From Pectinophora gossypiella (lineage: Eukaryota > Arthropoda > Insecta > Lepidoptera > Gelechiidae), in assembly GCF_024362695.1 (NCBI RefSeq), contig NC_065419.1:9672678-9736677 (forward strand): DNA of 64,000 bases. The letters are read 5' to 3'. Made by a program: the position numbers and the translations under genes. Below the pieces are notes generated by a model that worked only from the letters and a program-made list of their open reading frames with translations, searched no databases and was not told where the DNA came from. The stretch's first letter is position 1; each line of letters starts with the position of its first letter. Shown piece after piece: positions 20,745 to 31,894 of the stretch.

Positions 20745-20807
20745 TGTCCGGCCAAGTAGTTAATGCCACTTGCGGAAAATCTACAATAAGTCTTGTCAAA
20801 AAAAAAA
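20745..20807 (+). mobile_element. LINE-A 3' tail, short copy
   Basis: TGTCCGGCCAAGTAGTTAAT to TCTTGTC plus ten A. 5'-truncated. Confidence 0.8.
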
Positions 20808-20869
20808 TCCGCGCTCAAAAGAGAACATAGAGCTTCTTTGGTGTTATGGTGATCAGGTCTATCGCCCAT

Positions 20870-21012
20870 ATTATTATGATGGACCATCATGGGTAGCACT
20901 GGGGGGTTAAAATGGCCACATCGAAGCAATTCATCTAAGAAAGCAAATGCAATTCTATAGTCTCTGCTTACCCCGGTGGGAAATAAGCGTGAGTTTATGT
21001 GTGTATGTATTC
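20870..21012. repeat. Two small repeats: GATGTGGCC block and repeat H end
   Basis: AAAATGGCCACATCGAAGCA (20910-20930) is the inverse of a block near 1060. CTGCTTACCCCGGTGGGAAA, then CGTGAGTTTATGTGTG (20965-21010), is a repeat H variant also seen at 45070-45125. Confidence 0.5.
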
Positions 21013-21280
21013 TTTATTCTTTGACAAAAGCTTTAACTAAACCGTCACCCGTCTGATGATTAATTTCGAAAGTTACTAAACTTTGTTATTTGTTACCAAT
21101 CGAACGGACCTAACTGGGCGACTGGGTCCTCAAGGGGCCCAGGGTCTCATTAAAGATCCGAATAAGGCAATAATTATACACAGAGTAGGCGGCCGGAGTA
21201 GGTATAACATGGCGGGATATCTTCGTGTTTGTTTGTAATTTAATTAAAATCATTCATTTAACATGATTCGAGCAGTCAGG

Positions 21281-21337
21281 TCTGGTCAAGTAGTTAATGC
21301 CATTTGCGGCAAATCTACAATAAGTCACGTCAAAAAA
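21281..21337 (+). mobile_element. LINE-A 3' tail, short copy
   Basis: TCTGGTCAAGTAGTTAATGC, then the CATTTGCGGC block and AGTCACGTC plus six A. The open frame over it is a repeat shadow. Confidence 0.8.
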
Positions 21338-21484
21338 GAGCTAGTCAGGATAAACTTGTTGAAGGCCAATTTTACAATTATTTACGATTCTACGGCAATT
21401 CGCAGGTTGTTTTGGCTGAGGAGAAGAAACGACAAGAAATCCAACATCAACACTAAACACTCACTCATGTCTGTATCTATATAG

Positions 21485-21645
21485 ATCGGACACTCTTCGC
21501 CCCGCACCAATTTGTATTGGGCCGAGTTCGATTGGCCTCACCCCCTCTAGGTCTTAGTTAGTTAAGTTTAAATGGCCGTTAGCTGTGAAAGAGTAAGAGC
21601 GCGCGCGGATTGCCTGTCTCGCTCACATTCACTTAACGAGCTTGT
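21485..21645 (+). repeat. Repeat D copy
   Basis: GGACACTCTTCGCCCCGCAC, CTCACCCCCTCTAGGTCTTA, AGTAAGAGCGCGCGCGG and CTGTCTCGCTCACATTC match six other copies or fragments. GC-rich and unclassified. No ORF. Confidence 0.6.
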
Positions 21646-21995
21646 TGTATGACGTGCGGCCGTGTTAACACCACCAGTGAGTGTGTGGATATATTTAGTA
21701 AGAGCCATGTGTCCTACCCTAGAGTTCAGTCATCGGGTCAAACCGACCGGAAACGAATTCATTTAGCTGAAAATCGGTTCCATAGCTATCAATGTAATCC
21801 GTGCGTGATCATTCAGTTAATTAAAATCAATCCTTTGAACGTGATCGGAAACGGTCTTATTTTATTTGTTAAAGGATAAAAGGTTTTTATGTGTTTTTGA
21901 TAAGGCGTGAGTTCGCACATCGCACTTTGTTGTGCTTCTTTCTACTCTTTTCTGTCACTTAGAACCCACAAAATACATACAAGAAAAAGTTTTTT
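21646..21995. other. No recognisable feature
   Basis: Unique sequence. A 76-codon frame starting at 21649 lies in it but shows no motif. Confidence 0.3.
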
Positions 21996-22232
21996 CTTCT
22001 CTTCTTCTATCGTGTGGGTTGTGAGGTGGAGTACCAACCTCATCAACCCTGGTGTCAGGGTTATTATTGAGCTGCCAAACGCCCCTGACATGACTCATGT
22101 AACGACTACTTACTTCAGTAAGTAGTAACCGGCAGCAACGGCTTAACGTGCCTTCCGAAGCACGGATCGTCCTAACCAAACTAGGGACCACAAAGTACTT
22201 TTTGCGATAAATCCCCACCGGGACTCGCTCGA
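21996..22232 (-). mobile_element. SINE1 copy with internal deletion
   Basis: CTTCTTCTATCGTGTGGGTT, GGTGTCAGGGTTATTATTGA, CACGGATCGTCCTAACCAAA and TCCCCACCGGGACTCGCTCG follow the SINE1 order reversed. The TTACTTTCGGACAATCAGG stretch is missing and the head is degraded. Both overlapping open frames are shadows. Confidence 0.8.
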
Positions 22233-22340
22233 ACGAACGTTGTTCTGTATTCAAATAACAAATATTACTAAAATTTACATTGCTAAGTGCGTACTTATAT
22301 TTATTTATGTACATAATATAAAACGCGCGGTGGCAAGAGT

Positions 22341-22428
22341 GGCGGAAGGCAAGAGGGAAACCACTGCCCTATTTTTCCCTAAAAAATTAGCATGGAAAAT
22401 GCTGCACCGACAAGAGAGTGACATAAAG
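22341..22428 (+). mobile_element. nB element, 3' end
   Basis: GGCGGAAGGCAAGAGGGAAA, CCACTGCCCTATTTTTCCC and GCTGCACCGACAAGAG match the family end. The GTGGCTCTTAA part has decayed. Confidence 0.75.
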
Positions 22429-22845
22429 CAAACAGTATTACATTAGGTAGATCGATACATACTTACCATTATGTTTTTCATTTCCTGAATCTTTATTTTC
22501 GAGAATAAAATGGAGTATTGCTTGCGGTGAAAGTATATTTTTTACCTTTTTCCAGAACATGAATATTTATCATTTAATTACCAACATACAAATTTAGGTA
22601 ACATAGGAAACGTGTCAACTACACTGGTTCTCGCCGTCACGGAATGTGAATGACATCTTTCCATTTCTGTCGGAACCGGGCTTAATTAAATTGCGGATGA
22701 TTTGTTAGTTAAATTGTAATTTTGTAACTGGTCGGTCACATTGCAATACTAGCAGCCCTGGCAATAAGGGGCCTACAATACTTAGCAGTGGGTAATAAAA
22801 CAGTGTAATTTACGATTTATGATCTCCTTAGTGTTATCACGTTTT
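22429..22845. other. No recognisable feature
   Basis: AT-rich unique sequence without supported features. Confidence 0.35.
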
Positions 22846-23172
22846 CATAGGGTCCGCTTACCTAACCTGAAGATTTGACAGGTCTGGTTTTTTACAGAAA
22901 CGACTGCTTGTCTGACCTTCCATCCCGCGAAGCAAAAACTAGTTTATACAGGTTAGGTCACATACCTCCGAAAGGCCATTCCCGGGTAAGTGGGTTTATT
23001 CACGATGTTTTCCTACACCACTGATCACGTGAAAATCATTTATGATTCAAAAATGAATTCGAAAAATATTTTCGTAAAGCATAGGTTTAGGCCGTTGATG
23101 GATTCGAACCTGCGACCTTACAGTGAGAGTCAAGCGTTCTTCCAACTGGCCTACCACGACCCGGCACGATAG
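22846..23172 (-). mobile_element. SINE3, nearly complete with intact tRNA-like head
   Basis: On the minus strand the head is GCCGGGTCGTGGTAGGCCAG, then CGCAGGTTCGAATCC, with perfect pol III B-box bases (GGTTCGAATCC). The body has TTATTTATGATTCAAAAA-type sequence (inverse), ATCACGTGAAAATC and the GGTCCGCTTACCTAACCTGA end. The 3' (GAT)n tail is lost. Confidence 0.8.
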
Positions 23173-23324
23173 TGCAACTTACAATTATGAATCGCAAATT
23201 ACATACATATAAGTACGTATTCGATCTGGAATACGAATCGAATAATTATCAAAAATAAATTATGAAACATAGATATCTACATCAAGGCGCTGCTCGTTCC
23301 ATTTTTTTAACAATTCTTCCTATC

Positions 23325-23432
23325 ACTTTGGTTTAACAAAAAGCTCGGTGAGACGTGGGTACTTAGTTCGTCTTGCGAATCTCTGACTACCCCCAATTAG
23401 GATATAGTCTTGAGCTTATGTTATGTTAAGGA
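23325..23432 (+). mobile_element. Repeat J fragment
   Basis: GGTTTAACAAAAAGCTCGGT, GAGACGTGGGTACTTAGTT and CTTGAGCTTATGTTATGTT match the 3' half of repeat J. Confidence 0.5.
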
Positions 23433-24926
23433 TTCTTCCTGTTTGCTTCCGGAACTGAAAAACTAAAAGTTTTTTTTACGTGTAAATAGAATATCTGAAA
23501 ATAAGTGGATTCGAAAAGGCAATGTCATAGTGTCGGACCACGTCAGACTTACTAAACAAGGCCGGACAGAGGCTCGCTTTTTTATAAATTGCTTCTCTGC
23601 GAGAGAAAGGTTGTCAGAACCAAAATTACCTATTTTCCCTCGACGGCGTACCTAACGAAATCAGGAATCAAATAATATATCGTGCTAGTTTTAAAAATGA
23701 GGATTCTTTATTTGAAATTTGTTATTGTTGTGCGAACATTTTTATTTATAAGTAATTTTATTTTTAATCAGAATTGACCCTGACACCAGCAGGTTCAACG
23801 ATGCCGGTCAACGACCTTACAACCCACATGAAACGGGAACAATAAGTTTACATTTCCGAAAAATAGTTCTTTAAATTTGGTAAATTAAGACTCTTTTTCC
23901 TAAATTAATAATGCAAATTAAAGAACGTATAGGTATCCTTTCTTCTATATTACTTTCCCTGAAGGTTACACTTGAGTACTCAATCATAAACCTCCCTTTG
24001 TAGCAAAAGTATTGTTCCGAAGAGTCCAATAAAGAATAAAAAACAGTAAAAAGCGGGAGAGAAAAACTGAACAATTTATAAAATCGTAACCGCTTAGTAA
24101 GACTCTTTTAGCTCTTGTTATACTCCTTATACGAGGGTCTTCGTCGCCTTCAGACGACAAGAGCCTGTTGCCTTGCCGCCGCAAGGCGTCTAATGAACCG
24201 TTTTCATAAAGTGTTTTCCTTATATTCTTGTTTTGTTTTAGACTGCATGAAGAATTTTGGGGCGCTAAACTATTGTGGTAATTACGCGAGTACTTATGTC
24301 ACATGCAAAGTAAAATAAAATGTTTGTATCCTCCACAAATATAGAAGTTTGCAGAGCATACATAAGTACTTACTCACTAAAAAGTTCACAAAAGGTAATA
24401 AAAAAAATGAAGTGATTTAGGTGAGTTTTATTCGTCGTATGTTCATTTTAAATAGGTCATCACAATTTCACCTGATGATAAGTGAAGGAATGTTACCTGA
24501 AATCAAACACGATTAATCCAGTAAATGATTATTCATTCTAATTTAAACAAAGAGATGTTGAAAATTTGAAGCTCGTTCGATGTAATGTTCAATTTATTTT
24601 TGAATTTACGACACGAGTGTCTTCGCCCACCTTTATACACTTTACGAACCATAGAGCAATTTAGAACAATATCTTATAAACTTTACCAACATTGCTTGTC
24701 GCTAATCAAACCCACCTCACAGTCATTACTTAATTAACTCTCTCTCTCTTTCGTGGAACATTCTATTATAGTAATTAACCCTAAAGCTGAAGTAACGTAC
24801 TATAAAACGGAGCCACATGAAAGTTCCCGGGCACAGTTCCAGCAAACTTCGCCATGTTCTAGATATGGTCGACAGCCTGCCAGGGCGGGTTATAGGGGAA
24901 ATATCCAGAGCAATGATATTACAGTG
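23433..24926. other. Unique DNA, no gene recognised
   Basis: Contains an inverted GCCTTGCCGCCGCAAGGC near 24170 and short frames without motifs. No second copies are seen in the window. Confidence 0.35.
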
Positions 24927-25082
24927 TACAGAGTGTTTGTTAGTGACATTGTAACAAATACTGAGGGGGATGATTCAGAACATGATTCTGAGTTAATATC
25001 AAGTGGAATTTTCCGTCTATACTTTTGTGATAGAAAATTCGTTACGATGTCACTAACTCCCTGTATACACACTCCCTGTATA
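24927..25082. mobile_element. MITE-1 with central deletion
   Basis: ACAGAGTGTTTGTTAGTGAC, GGGGGATGATTCAGAACATG and TCAAGTGGAATTTTCCGTC form the full left arm. The right arm keeps only GAAAATTCGTTACGATGTC to the CCCTGTATA end. Confidence 0.75.
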
Positions 25083-25128
25083 TAATAGTTTTTGGATTGT
25101 ACCTATTATATAATTCATTCGTGTTTTC

Positions 25129-25131
<3 letters not shown>

Positions 25132-25184
<53 letters not shown>

Positions 25185-25190
25185 ATACAC
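25132..25190. repeat. (AT)n microsatellite
   Basis: AT repeats with occasional ATAC interruptions. Confidence 0.9.
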
Positions 25191-26710
25191 TTTAAACATT
25201 ATTAAACATTATTGGTCGGGGATTATAAGCAGATGCGGCATCGCCCAAAGGTTGCTTTCGAGGTACCGAACAATACTTACTACCTCGCTAGCCACAGTTG
25301 GAGTGTGACTAGGGATCGATGGTCCAACAGTATTATTGTAAGTTTTATATAGTATATATTATGAGTTGCGCTGAGAGAACTTTGATAGCGCGTTTCAGAC
25401 ATCGATAAACGAAGGCGTTTATCGATGCTAAATGTATTTTGTTGATTCGCCACACAGGTAAATAAGAGAGCTTAGCCAAGATTTAATCGATTGCACCAAA
25501 TAGTAACACAATTATACATCAATGGGTCGAACGGAATCGAAGTCATACGAATGACAGTGTACTTTGAAATGTCACATGATTCGTTTATTTCAATTCCTAT
25601 TCGTTTAAATTTGTTGCGTAAAGTGACTGCAGTTGCGTTGGCTAGGTAGGCCCTTTGTTATTTATAGGTAGTCTTAGCACTATTTTGTACTATTGTAATA
25701 ATTCAACATTAGTACTTCCGAAGCCGTGCCCCGGAGGTAGCATTCAGCCACAAAATGCACTTGTGCAGTAAGCGGCGTTGTTTATCTAAATTGCCTGAAA
25801 TTTCGAGGCAGTCACATGTGGCTCTTGATTTTGGGTAATAATGGTCATAATAGCCAAATGCAGATCGGAATCTGATTGGTTGTGTCGAAACTTTTCGGAT
25901 CTTATGCGCAAAGTCCAGCTTATTCCTCCTATGGGTATTGAAGTTATCATAATCTTTCACGTGTAAAAAAGTTTTTGACGAGAACAGTGACCTACGCGTG
26001 TCTGAACTTTTTGAAATATGACTTTATGTGCTGTCCAATAAATCATGTAAACTCCCTTTTCTGTTTACTAGGACAGACACAAGGGAATTTTCAAGACATA
26101 CCTAACTTAATCACTAAAATGTATCTGAGAAATTGCGAAATATGTTTTTTTTTTCTTCTTTGAATAAGAGAGACAAGTTAATTACTGAGGAGTTTTCTTA
26201 CAAAAGGTGTGAACTAAATACATTTTAATGACCGAGTTTTTGTCTGCTCTTTGTTTCTTCCGTCTCAAACATGGTGTAAAGTGAACGAAACGAAAAAGGC
26301 CAGGCAGAATGGTGTTTGTGGGAAAAATGTGAGAGAATTTGAATTTTTCGGGGGAAATTTGAATATGGGTCAAGTTGAGTACATCAATCACCAGAAGATT
26401 CATAGCGACCGAATCTGTTCCGAAATTGAAAATTATGAAGAACGCCGCTTAGGTACTTATTTCAATTGTTCGAGAAATTAATTTGCAGAATTATGTTTTG
26501 TTTGTAAAGGAATTGTGTTCTCCTAATTCCAAGGTGGTCTTCGAGGATTTATTGTCAACGTTCGGAACAAAGTAGGTTGTGGGGATAAGGATTTTCCTTG
26601 TTGGGTATAAAATAAGACGGGAAAGGATTTGTAACTCAGAGATTAGCGAAATGCATATTATATGAGAACATCACAGTTGAAGCAAGGGAGAGGAACTTTG
26701 AGGATCTAAC
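25191..26710. other. Unique DNA with a perfect 12-bp hairpin
   Basis: CATCGATAAACG, four bases, then CGTTTATCGATG at 25400-25427 is a perfect stem. Frames near 25709 (minus), 26182 (minus) and 26251 (plus) have no recognisable domain and no splice support. Confidence 0.4.
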
Positions 26711-26927
26711 AAGTGTATCGTTGCCTTATAGTGAAAACGTCGTAAGCGCCTTTAAGAAAAATCATAATAGAAGCTAGTTTCATTACGGGTAAACAATTTT
26801 GATCTCAATTTTTACCCGGAATAAAATTAAACGAAAGAAATTGAGTTTCGTTTAAGAAAATTACATCAGAATATGAATCCTCAAAGAGGCGCTTATGAGG
26901 TTTTCACTATAACGCGACGATGCACTG
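26711..26927. mobile_element. MITE-3, complete with about 48-bp terminal inverted repeats
   Basis: The left end AAGTGTATCGTTGCCTTATA, then GTGAAAACGTCGTAAGCGCC, is mirrored by AGGCGCTTATGAGG, then TTTTCACTATAACGCGACGA. The centre is AT-rich with AATTTTTACCCGG. Single arms of the same family occur at 9595, 47398, 59776 and 60090. No transposase. Confidence 0.75.
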
Positions 26928-27119
26928 AGTATTACTATTTTATACTTTGTGCACTTTTGACGTATGTAGGTACTTCTATGTGCTTACTTTGATATGGAGT
27001 ATGTGACTAATCGGCGGTCGGAGTGATTTCACCATGAACCGCGTTAATTATCTAAATGGGCATGGTCATGACAGGATTGATTGCAATGGGTTCGCTTAAT
27101 TGTTGTGGGCTGATATGTA

Positions 27120-27238
27120 TTCTGCATACAGTTATACACACAAAACTTACGCACATACATACCAAAAACTCACGCCCGTAATCTCTAATGGGGTGGGCAG
27201 AGCCACAAGCAATCAAAGACACCTTGCAGGCATAGAAA
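27120..27238 (-). repeat. Repeat H copy
   Basis: ACTCACGCCCGTAATCTC, TAATGGGGTGGGCAGAGCC and CAATCAAAGACACCTTGCAG match the inverse of the family. Confidence 0.6.
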
Positions 27239-27699
27239 TAACTAAGAATTGAATTTCATAATACCATAATTCCTTCAACAAGTTCCTCCATAAACGAATA
27301 CTTTAGAGAAGTACTACATTAAAAATAAATGGTCCCGGGATAGAATTTAATAAACACAAACAACTAAGAAAACGAAGCAAATTTTAAACTTGTACAAGTT
27401 TCCCTTTTTCTAAGAGACCGATTGAAAAAAATCACTTCAATAAATTGTTTCACTTTTCTTTTAGTTCATTCCTGGAGACTGTAGGTGTGAGTATTTTGTC
27501 GTTACCGTTGTCTTAATAGTGAACCATTTTCTCTATTTAATGCTTTGTATCTTGGGTGAACCTGTTCCAACAAACTCCTCAAAGAAAGCAGTTCTTAGAT
27601 TTTCACTGAACAGTATCGGTCAATAATGATTTGTACTTTTGCTAATTGTACCAAGATTTTCATTCTCGGTGGTTTCTGTCGCATTTATTATATTTCCTC
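27239..27699. other. No recognisable feature
   Basis: AT-rich unique sequence. Confidence 0.35.
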
Positions 27700-27785
27700 C
27701 TCCTCCCCCCCACCGTTGATTGAGGGGAGGCCTGTGCCCAGCAGTGGGAGGTATTATAGGATTTTTATGTTATGTTATTATAATA
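27700..27785 (+). mobile_element. SINE2 3' end
   Basis: CACCGTTGATTGAGGGGAGG, CCTGTGCCCAGCAGTGGGAG and a TTATGTTATGTTATTATAA tail. It is 5'-truncated to the LINE-derived tail alone. Confidence 0.75.
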
Positions 27786-29119
27786 TTTAAATATCGAGAA
27801 GGTATTATTATCTCGAGGTGATTATGAGACGATAATGATTAAATATTATATCCAGTAACAAAAGATACAATTAGTTATTTTTTGAATATACTCTTAAAAA
27901 CTAATAAAATTATAAAATATATTCTTAAAAATAACCAATAAATAAATAAATATATTGTGTAACAAAATTTGGTAAATTGTAAGTACTTAATGTACCAAAG
28001 TTTGATGTGGATTGTACCAAGACATGTAACTTATATTATTAAAAAAATTAAGCAAAATTAAAAATTTTGAAAAAAACCCACGACGGTAAAAATGTCATCG
28101 AAAAAGAATAAAATAACTCAAAACCCCGACTTAACCCAATTATTATGTAACGAAATATTATATTAGACTTAAAAATACTTTCTAAAACAGAGTTGATATC
28201 TCGAGACATCGGTAATAGATATACTTAAGTACCTAAACAATGAATATGGATGTTTACAGTTTTTTCCTAACGTGTCTGTTTCTCGAAGATATACTTAAAT
28301 GTAGCGATAATAATTTTACCATAATACATAACCGAGGAATATCCGTCGGGGGCTGCCTTTTCTATATAAAATTTCAACAAAAATTGAATCATACTCGTAA
28401 GTGTATTTTATGTCGTCGTTAAACATCTACAATTCTTCAATAATTGTATTCACGTCACTAGAAAAACTTTAGCTGGGTTAATGGCAGCCCCCGACCGAAA
28501 ACGATGGAACCGTGTCTTAACAAATACTGTTATATTATAGTATCTTCTATGGGCTTAAAGCCTCGGCGTTTGTCTTGGCCTAGCAGCGTTTTATGAGATC
28601 TTAACGTTGGTGTTGACAAGCCCTAAAACTATATTAGTATTGGTTCAACTTTATGGTGATGCTGCGCAGTAAAAACGAATAGTTCTTCGACATCTCACTG
28701 GAAAGTGCCACGATTTCATGGAATTTGCCTTGTCGTGATTGTTTAAAAGTTATTTTTACTCTTTTAAACCTGTTATTTATTTTTTAGATGTGCGGCTCGA
28801 AGAACAGATTCCCTCGAAGCTTTCGATACAATTCGTGCCGCGCGCGGCGCGGTAATCTTGGCAGATTTCGTCGGAACGTAATATGATTGAAGCATATACC
28901 ATATTTTTCCCCCAGTAAGTAACTTAGTCAAGCTATATTGAATTTATTCATATCTCGCCTGTTCCGGTAGGTATTCACGCACACGACGAAATCCGTCGAC
29001 ATTTTATTCATAGAATTCCTTCCATTGCCGCAGGCAGCGGTGGGTTTAATAAACTGAATCCCACTAGTTCACTGCAAGTCTAGAATTCCTAACTTCGTAG
29101 TGTGCGACTAACTTCGCGT
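27786..29119. other. AT-rich DNA with one weak exon candidate
   Basis: No repeat copies were recognised. At 28788-28851 a 64-nt open segment rich in CG follows the acceptor-like TTATTTATTTTTTAG and precedes the donor-like GCGCGGTAATC. It would encode MCGSKNRFPRSFRYNSCRAR and a further residue. The donor is poor and there is no second line of evidence, so it is not called as a gene. Confidence 0.25.
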
Positions 29120-29131
29120 AATAGATGAAAG

Positions 29132-29285
29132 AGAGGAAGGGGAAGACCAAGAAGAGCTTACTTGGAACAGATTAAAGAAAAGGTTAACGTCGTGTCTTAT
29201 AGGGAAGTCAAGGAATTGGCCTTTGATAGACTGGAATGGAAAATGCTGCACCGACAAGAGCGCGGCTCTTAAATTGATGATGATG
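29132..29285 (+). pseudogene. LINE-B reverse transcriptase, C-terminal end
   Basis: An uninterrupted 46-codon segment reads RGRGRPRRAYLEQIKEKVN, then VVSYREVKELAFDRLEWKM, and ends LHRQERGS with a stop at 29270-29272. A (GAT)n tail follows directly. GRPRR-Y-EQI-E and the W-LH-QE end are the C-terminal part of an RTE-like or related LINE polymerase. Having almost no 3' UTR fits RTE. It is a 5'-truncated insertion, not an active element. Confidence 0.75.
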
Positions 29286-29287
29286 AC

Positions 29288-29440
29288 AGTAGGGACACTC
29301 TCTGCCCCACATTGATACGAGCTTGGACCGAGCTTGGTTTACCTTCCCCCTCCCCTCTGACGGGGGTCACTTTAGTCTATTTAAGTCAGTAAGGGAGCAC
29401 GCGTGGAGTGTCTGTCTCGCTCGCAAATTCACAGCCAGGA
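29288..29440 (+). repeat. Repeat D copy
   Basis: GGACACTCTCTGCCCCAC, GGTCACTTTAGTCTATTTAA and GTGTCTGTCTCGCTCGCAAA. It directly follows the LINE-B tail. Confidence 0.6.
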
Positions 29441-29681
29441 TTTTCTATATAAAAATTTAGTAATCTCGTACGGGATTTTTACTACTTCTACGACGTGCTC
29501 GGAAAGCACAATTCAGCTGACTTTTCATCCACATCCGCAAAATGCACATAATTATGACTATTGTTATGCTTTTAAATAAAGAGGTTTTCTGCATGTAAAC
29601 AAGCATGGGTGTACACTTACAGGTTGTGAGGATTCCCTTTATTTGGATTTACGGGAATGACCTTATGTAATATGTAACTAT

Positions 29682-29990
29682 TGGCCCCGATTCCTGCAGA
29701 CACCGCCTAATTTTATTTTAGGTTATATCCGTCATTTTCGTATCCGTCGAAAAGGAAAGGGACGGATGATTCACAGCTCTTAATTTTAGAAAGAATGAGT
29801 AAATTAATGTGTCGGGTTATTGACTGACGTAAAATTTTTAGACGGTTGGTTTAGATTTGTGCTTAAAATTGACGTGTGTTCCATAAATTTTATGCTTGTC
29901 GATTACCCGTCCCTTTCCTTTTCGGCGGATAAGAAAAGGACAGATATAACTTAAAATAAAATTAGATGGTATTTACAGGAATTAGCACCA
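29682..29990. mobile_element. MITE-2, complete copy
   Basis: The left end TTGGCCCCGATTCCTGCAG and the right end CAGGAATTAGCACCA are inverted. The arms extend about 95 bp through TTTTATTTTAGGTTATATCC and TATCCGTCGAAAAGGAAAGG. This copy defines both termini of the family. The centre differs from the other two copies, which suggests internal rearrangement. No ORF. Confidence 0.8.
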
Positions 29991-30280
29991 TTATGTGTAT
30001 AAAATGTAGGTATATTATACCTGTTATCTGTTTTCCTGCAGAAACTGTCTTCTCCACTCCCGTGAGCTCAAACTTTTTGTTATAATTTGTCTCTTGCCCA
30101 AATGGCATCATTCCAGCCAGCTCATTAAGAATTTTGTCGATTTGTCTAATAATGCTCACAATTAACCTCAGCGTTTTCTTGGCATCTACGACGCAAGGAT
30201 AGTTATACTTTGACTCTGACCTTATTTCAAGTTTAATCTAGTTAGCTTGTGTTCTTTTAAGCCAATTGAAGGCTTCTAAT

Positions 30281-30590
30281 CTTCTTCTATCGTGTGGGTT
30301 GTGAGGTGGATTACCAACCCCATCAACCCTGGTGTCAGGGTTATTATTGAGCCGCCAAAGGCCCCTGACATGGCTCATGTAACGACTACTTACTTCCATC
30401 AGTAAGTAGTAACCGGGACCAACAGCGTAACGTGCCTTCCGAAGCACGGATCATCTTACTTTCGAACAATCAGGTGATCAGTCTGCAATTTCCTAACCAA
30501 ACTAGGGATCACAAAGTGATTTTTGTGATATGTCCCCACCGGGATTTGAACCCGGGACCTCCGAAACGTGAGCGCAACGCTCAAACCACT
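30281..30590 (-). mobile_element. SINE1, complete with 9-bp target duplication
   Basis: Flanked by GCTTCTAAT at 30272-30280 and 30591-30599, this 310-bp copy is the reference for the family. Reading the minus strand: a tRNA-like head with B-box GGTTCAAATCC (plus strand GGATTTGAACC), TGATCCCTAGTTTGGTTAGG, CTTTCGAACAATCAGG-type sequence, CGTGCTTCGGAAGGCACG, GGCCTTTGGCGGCTCAATA and the CACACGATAGAAGAAG 3' end. No LINE with a matching tail was found in the window. Confidence 0.9.
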
Positions 30591-30689
30591 GCTTCTAATT
30601 TAGCTATAATACGTATCCAAACGACTATTAACTTGTACATCAAAAGTTAGGGTCCTATCTTACTAGTACAACATGTTTGCACTATCTGC

Positions 30690-30795
30690 GGGAAATTACT
30701 CGGGTTAGGTTGCCGGCAACGAATTGGTTACGCAACCAGGTGAGGTATCCTCTATAGAACTGCATACATTTTGCTGGTTTCACCACCATGGTAGT
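30690..30795 (-). repeat. Repeat L copy
   Basis: GGTTACGCAACCAGGTGAGG, then ACTGCATACATTTTGCTGGT, is the inverse of 36455-36525 with differences. Unclassified. Confidence 0.45.
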
Positions 30796-30799
30796 GAGA

Positions 30800-31289
30800 T
30801 AAGTAGTTATGATTAGACTAAACTTCAGGACAGAGATATAGTATATCAGCTAGCATGAAAGAGACGAAAGGCACTAGGTACAAACGGCATACAGCTTAGC
30901 ACGAAAGAAAAGAGACATATCTGCGTTATAAAGGGTTTATCTTTGTTTATCAGTAAGTACCTTGAATCTACAAGTGCAATTCGGATACGATCTCTTCTTA
31001 TCGTTTTATAGGTAACCAATAGTCCGTAAATACGCCTATTAAAATAAGTAGAATGTAATTCCTTGGGTAGCCTAGTATTTTTTATAGACGCCGCATAAAT
31101 GTTAAACCTTATAAAAGGGGTTGCTATGTAGATGCTAAAAGGATCGAGCTATTAAGCGAGACCTCGGGTGCAAGGCTTTTCTGAAGGCGTAGTCTCCTTT
31201 ATGGGCGTTAAACGAGGTGAAATCATAGTGATGTTCTTTTATTTTAATAAAAGAGATTGTACCCCTGTTTTACCTATTTATAACGGCGG
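30800..31289. other. No recognisable feature
   Basis: Unique AT-rich sequence with no supported gene. Confidence 0.35.
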
Positions 31290-31553
31290 CCTTTTTGCTC
31301 CAGTGGATGAGCGTTGAAGTCACGATCCGGAGGCCTCGGGCTCAAATCTCGGTGGGGACACTTTGTGATCATTAGTTTGGTTAGGACATTACAGGCTAAT
31401 CACCCGTACAACAAAGAAGGATGATCCGTGCTTCGTAAGGCACGTTAACCCGCTGGTTACATGAGCTATATCAGGGGCCTTTGGCGGCTCAATAATATCC
31501 CTGACACTAGTGTTGATGAGGTTAGTAATTGACTTCACAACCGGATAGTAGGA
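31290..31553 (+). mobile_element. SINE1, with deletions
   Basis: CAGTGGATGAGCGTTGAAG, GGGCTCAAATCTCGGTGGGG (B-box mutated), GGTTAGGACATTACAGGC and GGCCTTTGGCGGCTCAATA. The part between GTTAACCCGCTGGT and TACATGAGC is deleted. Confidence 0.8.
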
Positions 31554-31894
31554 AGACTTATTTATGAGAAGGTTACTAAGTATAAGGCCTTGGCACTTGT
31601 TAATAAATTATTTGATAGTCATTATTACAGCAAAATATGCCTGATAACTTCTGAATAGCCTTTGAAACAATTTATCAGCAAGCTGTGAAACTGTAGGCAT
31701 TTTTAGAAAAAAGGAAAAAAAACAAACATTCCATGATGCTTATTATCCTAGCCTGTCGGAGAAATCGACAGACACCACGTACTTGGAACCATTTGGTATG
31801 GAAAATTCGCAAGATGTCATAGACATTTATTGACAATAATAATTAAACGTCACAGATATCACAACTGACTGACATATCAACGCACAGCCTAAAC

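Noticed and set aside
24160..24185. GC stem-loop resembling a terminator
   Set aside because: Short stem without a T run, in a eukaryotic context where such terminators are not expected.
29132..29285. Active LINE or intact retrotransposon
   Set aside because: Only the C-terminal 46 codons remain, here and in all other LINE-B copies; no endonuclease or polymerase catalytic motif is present anywhere in the window.
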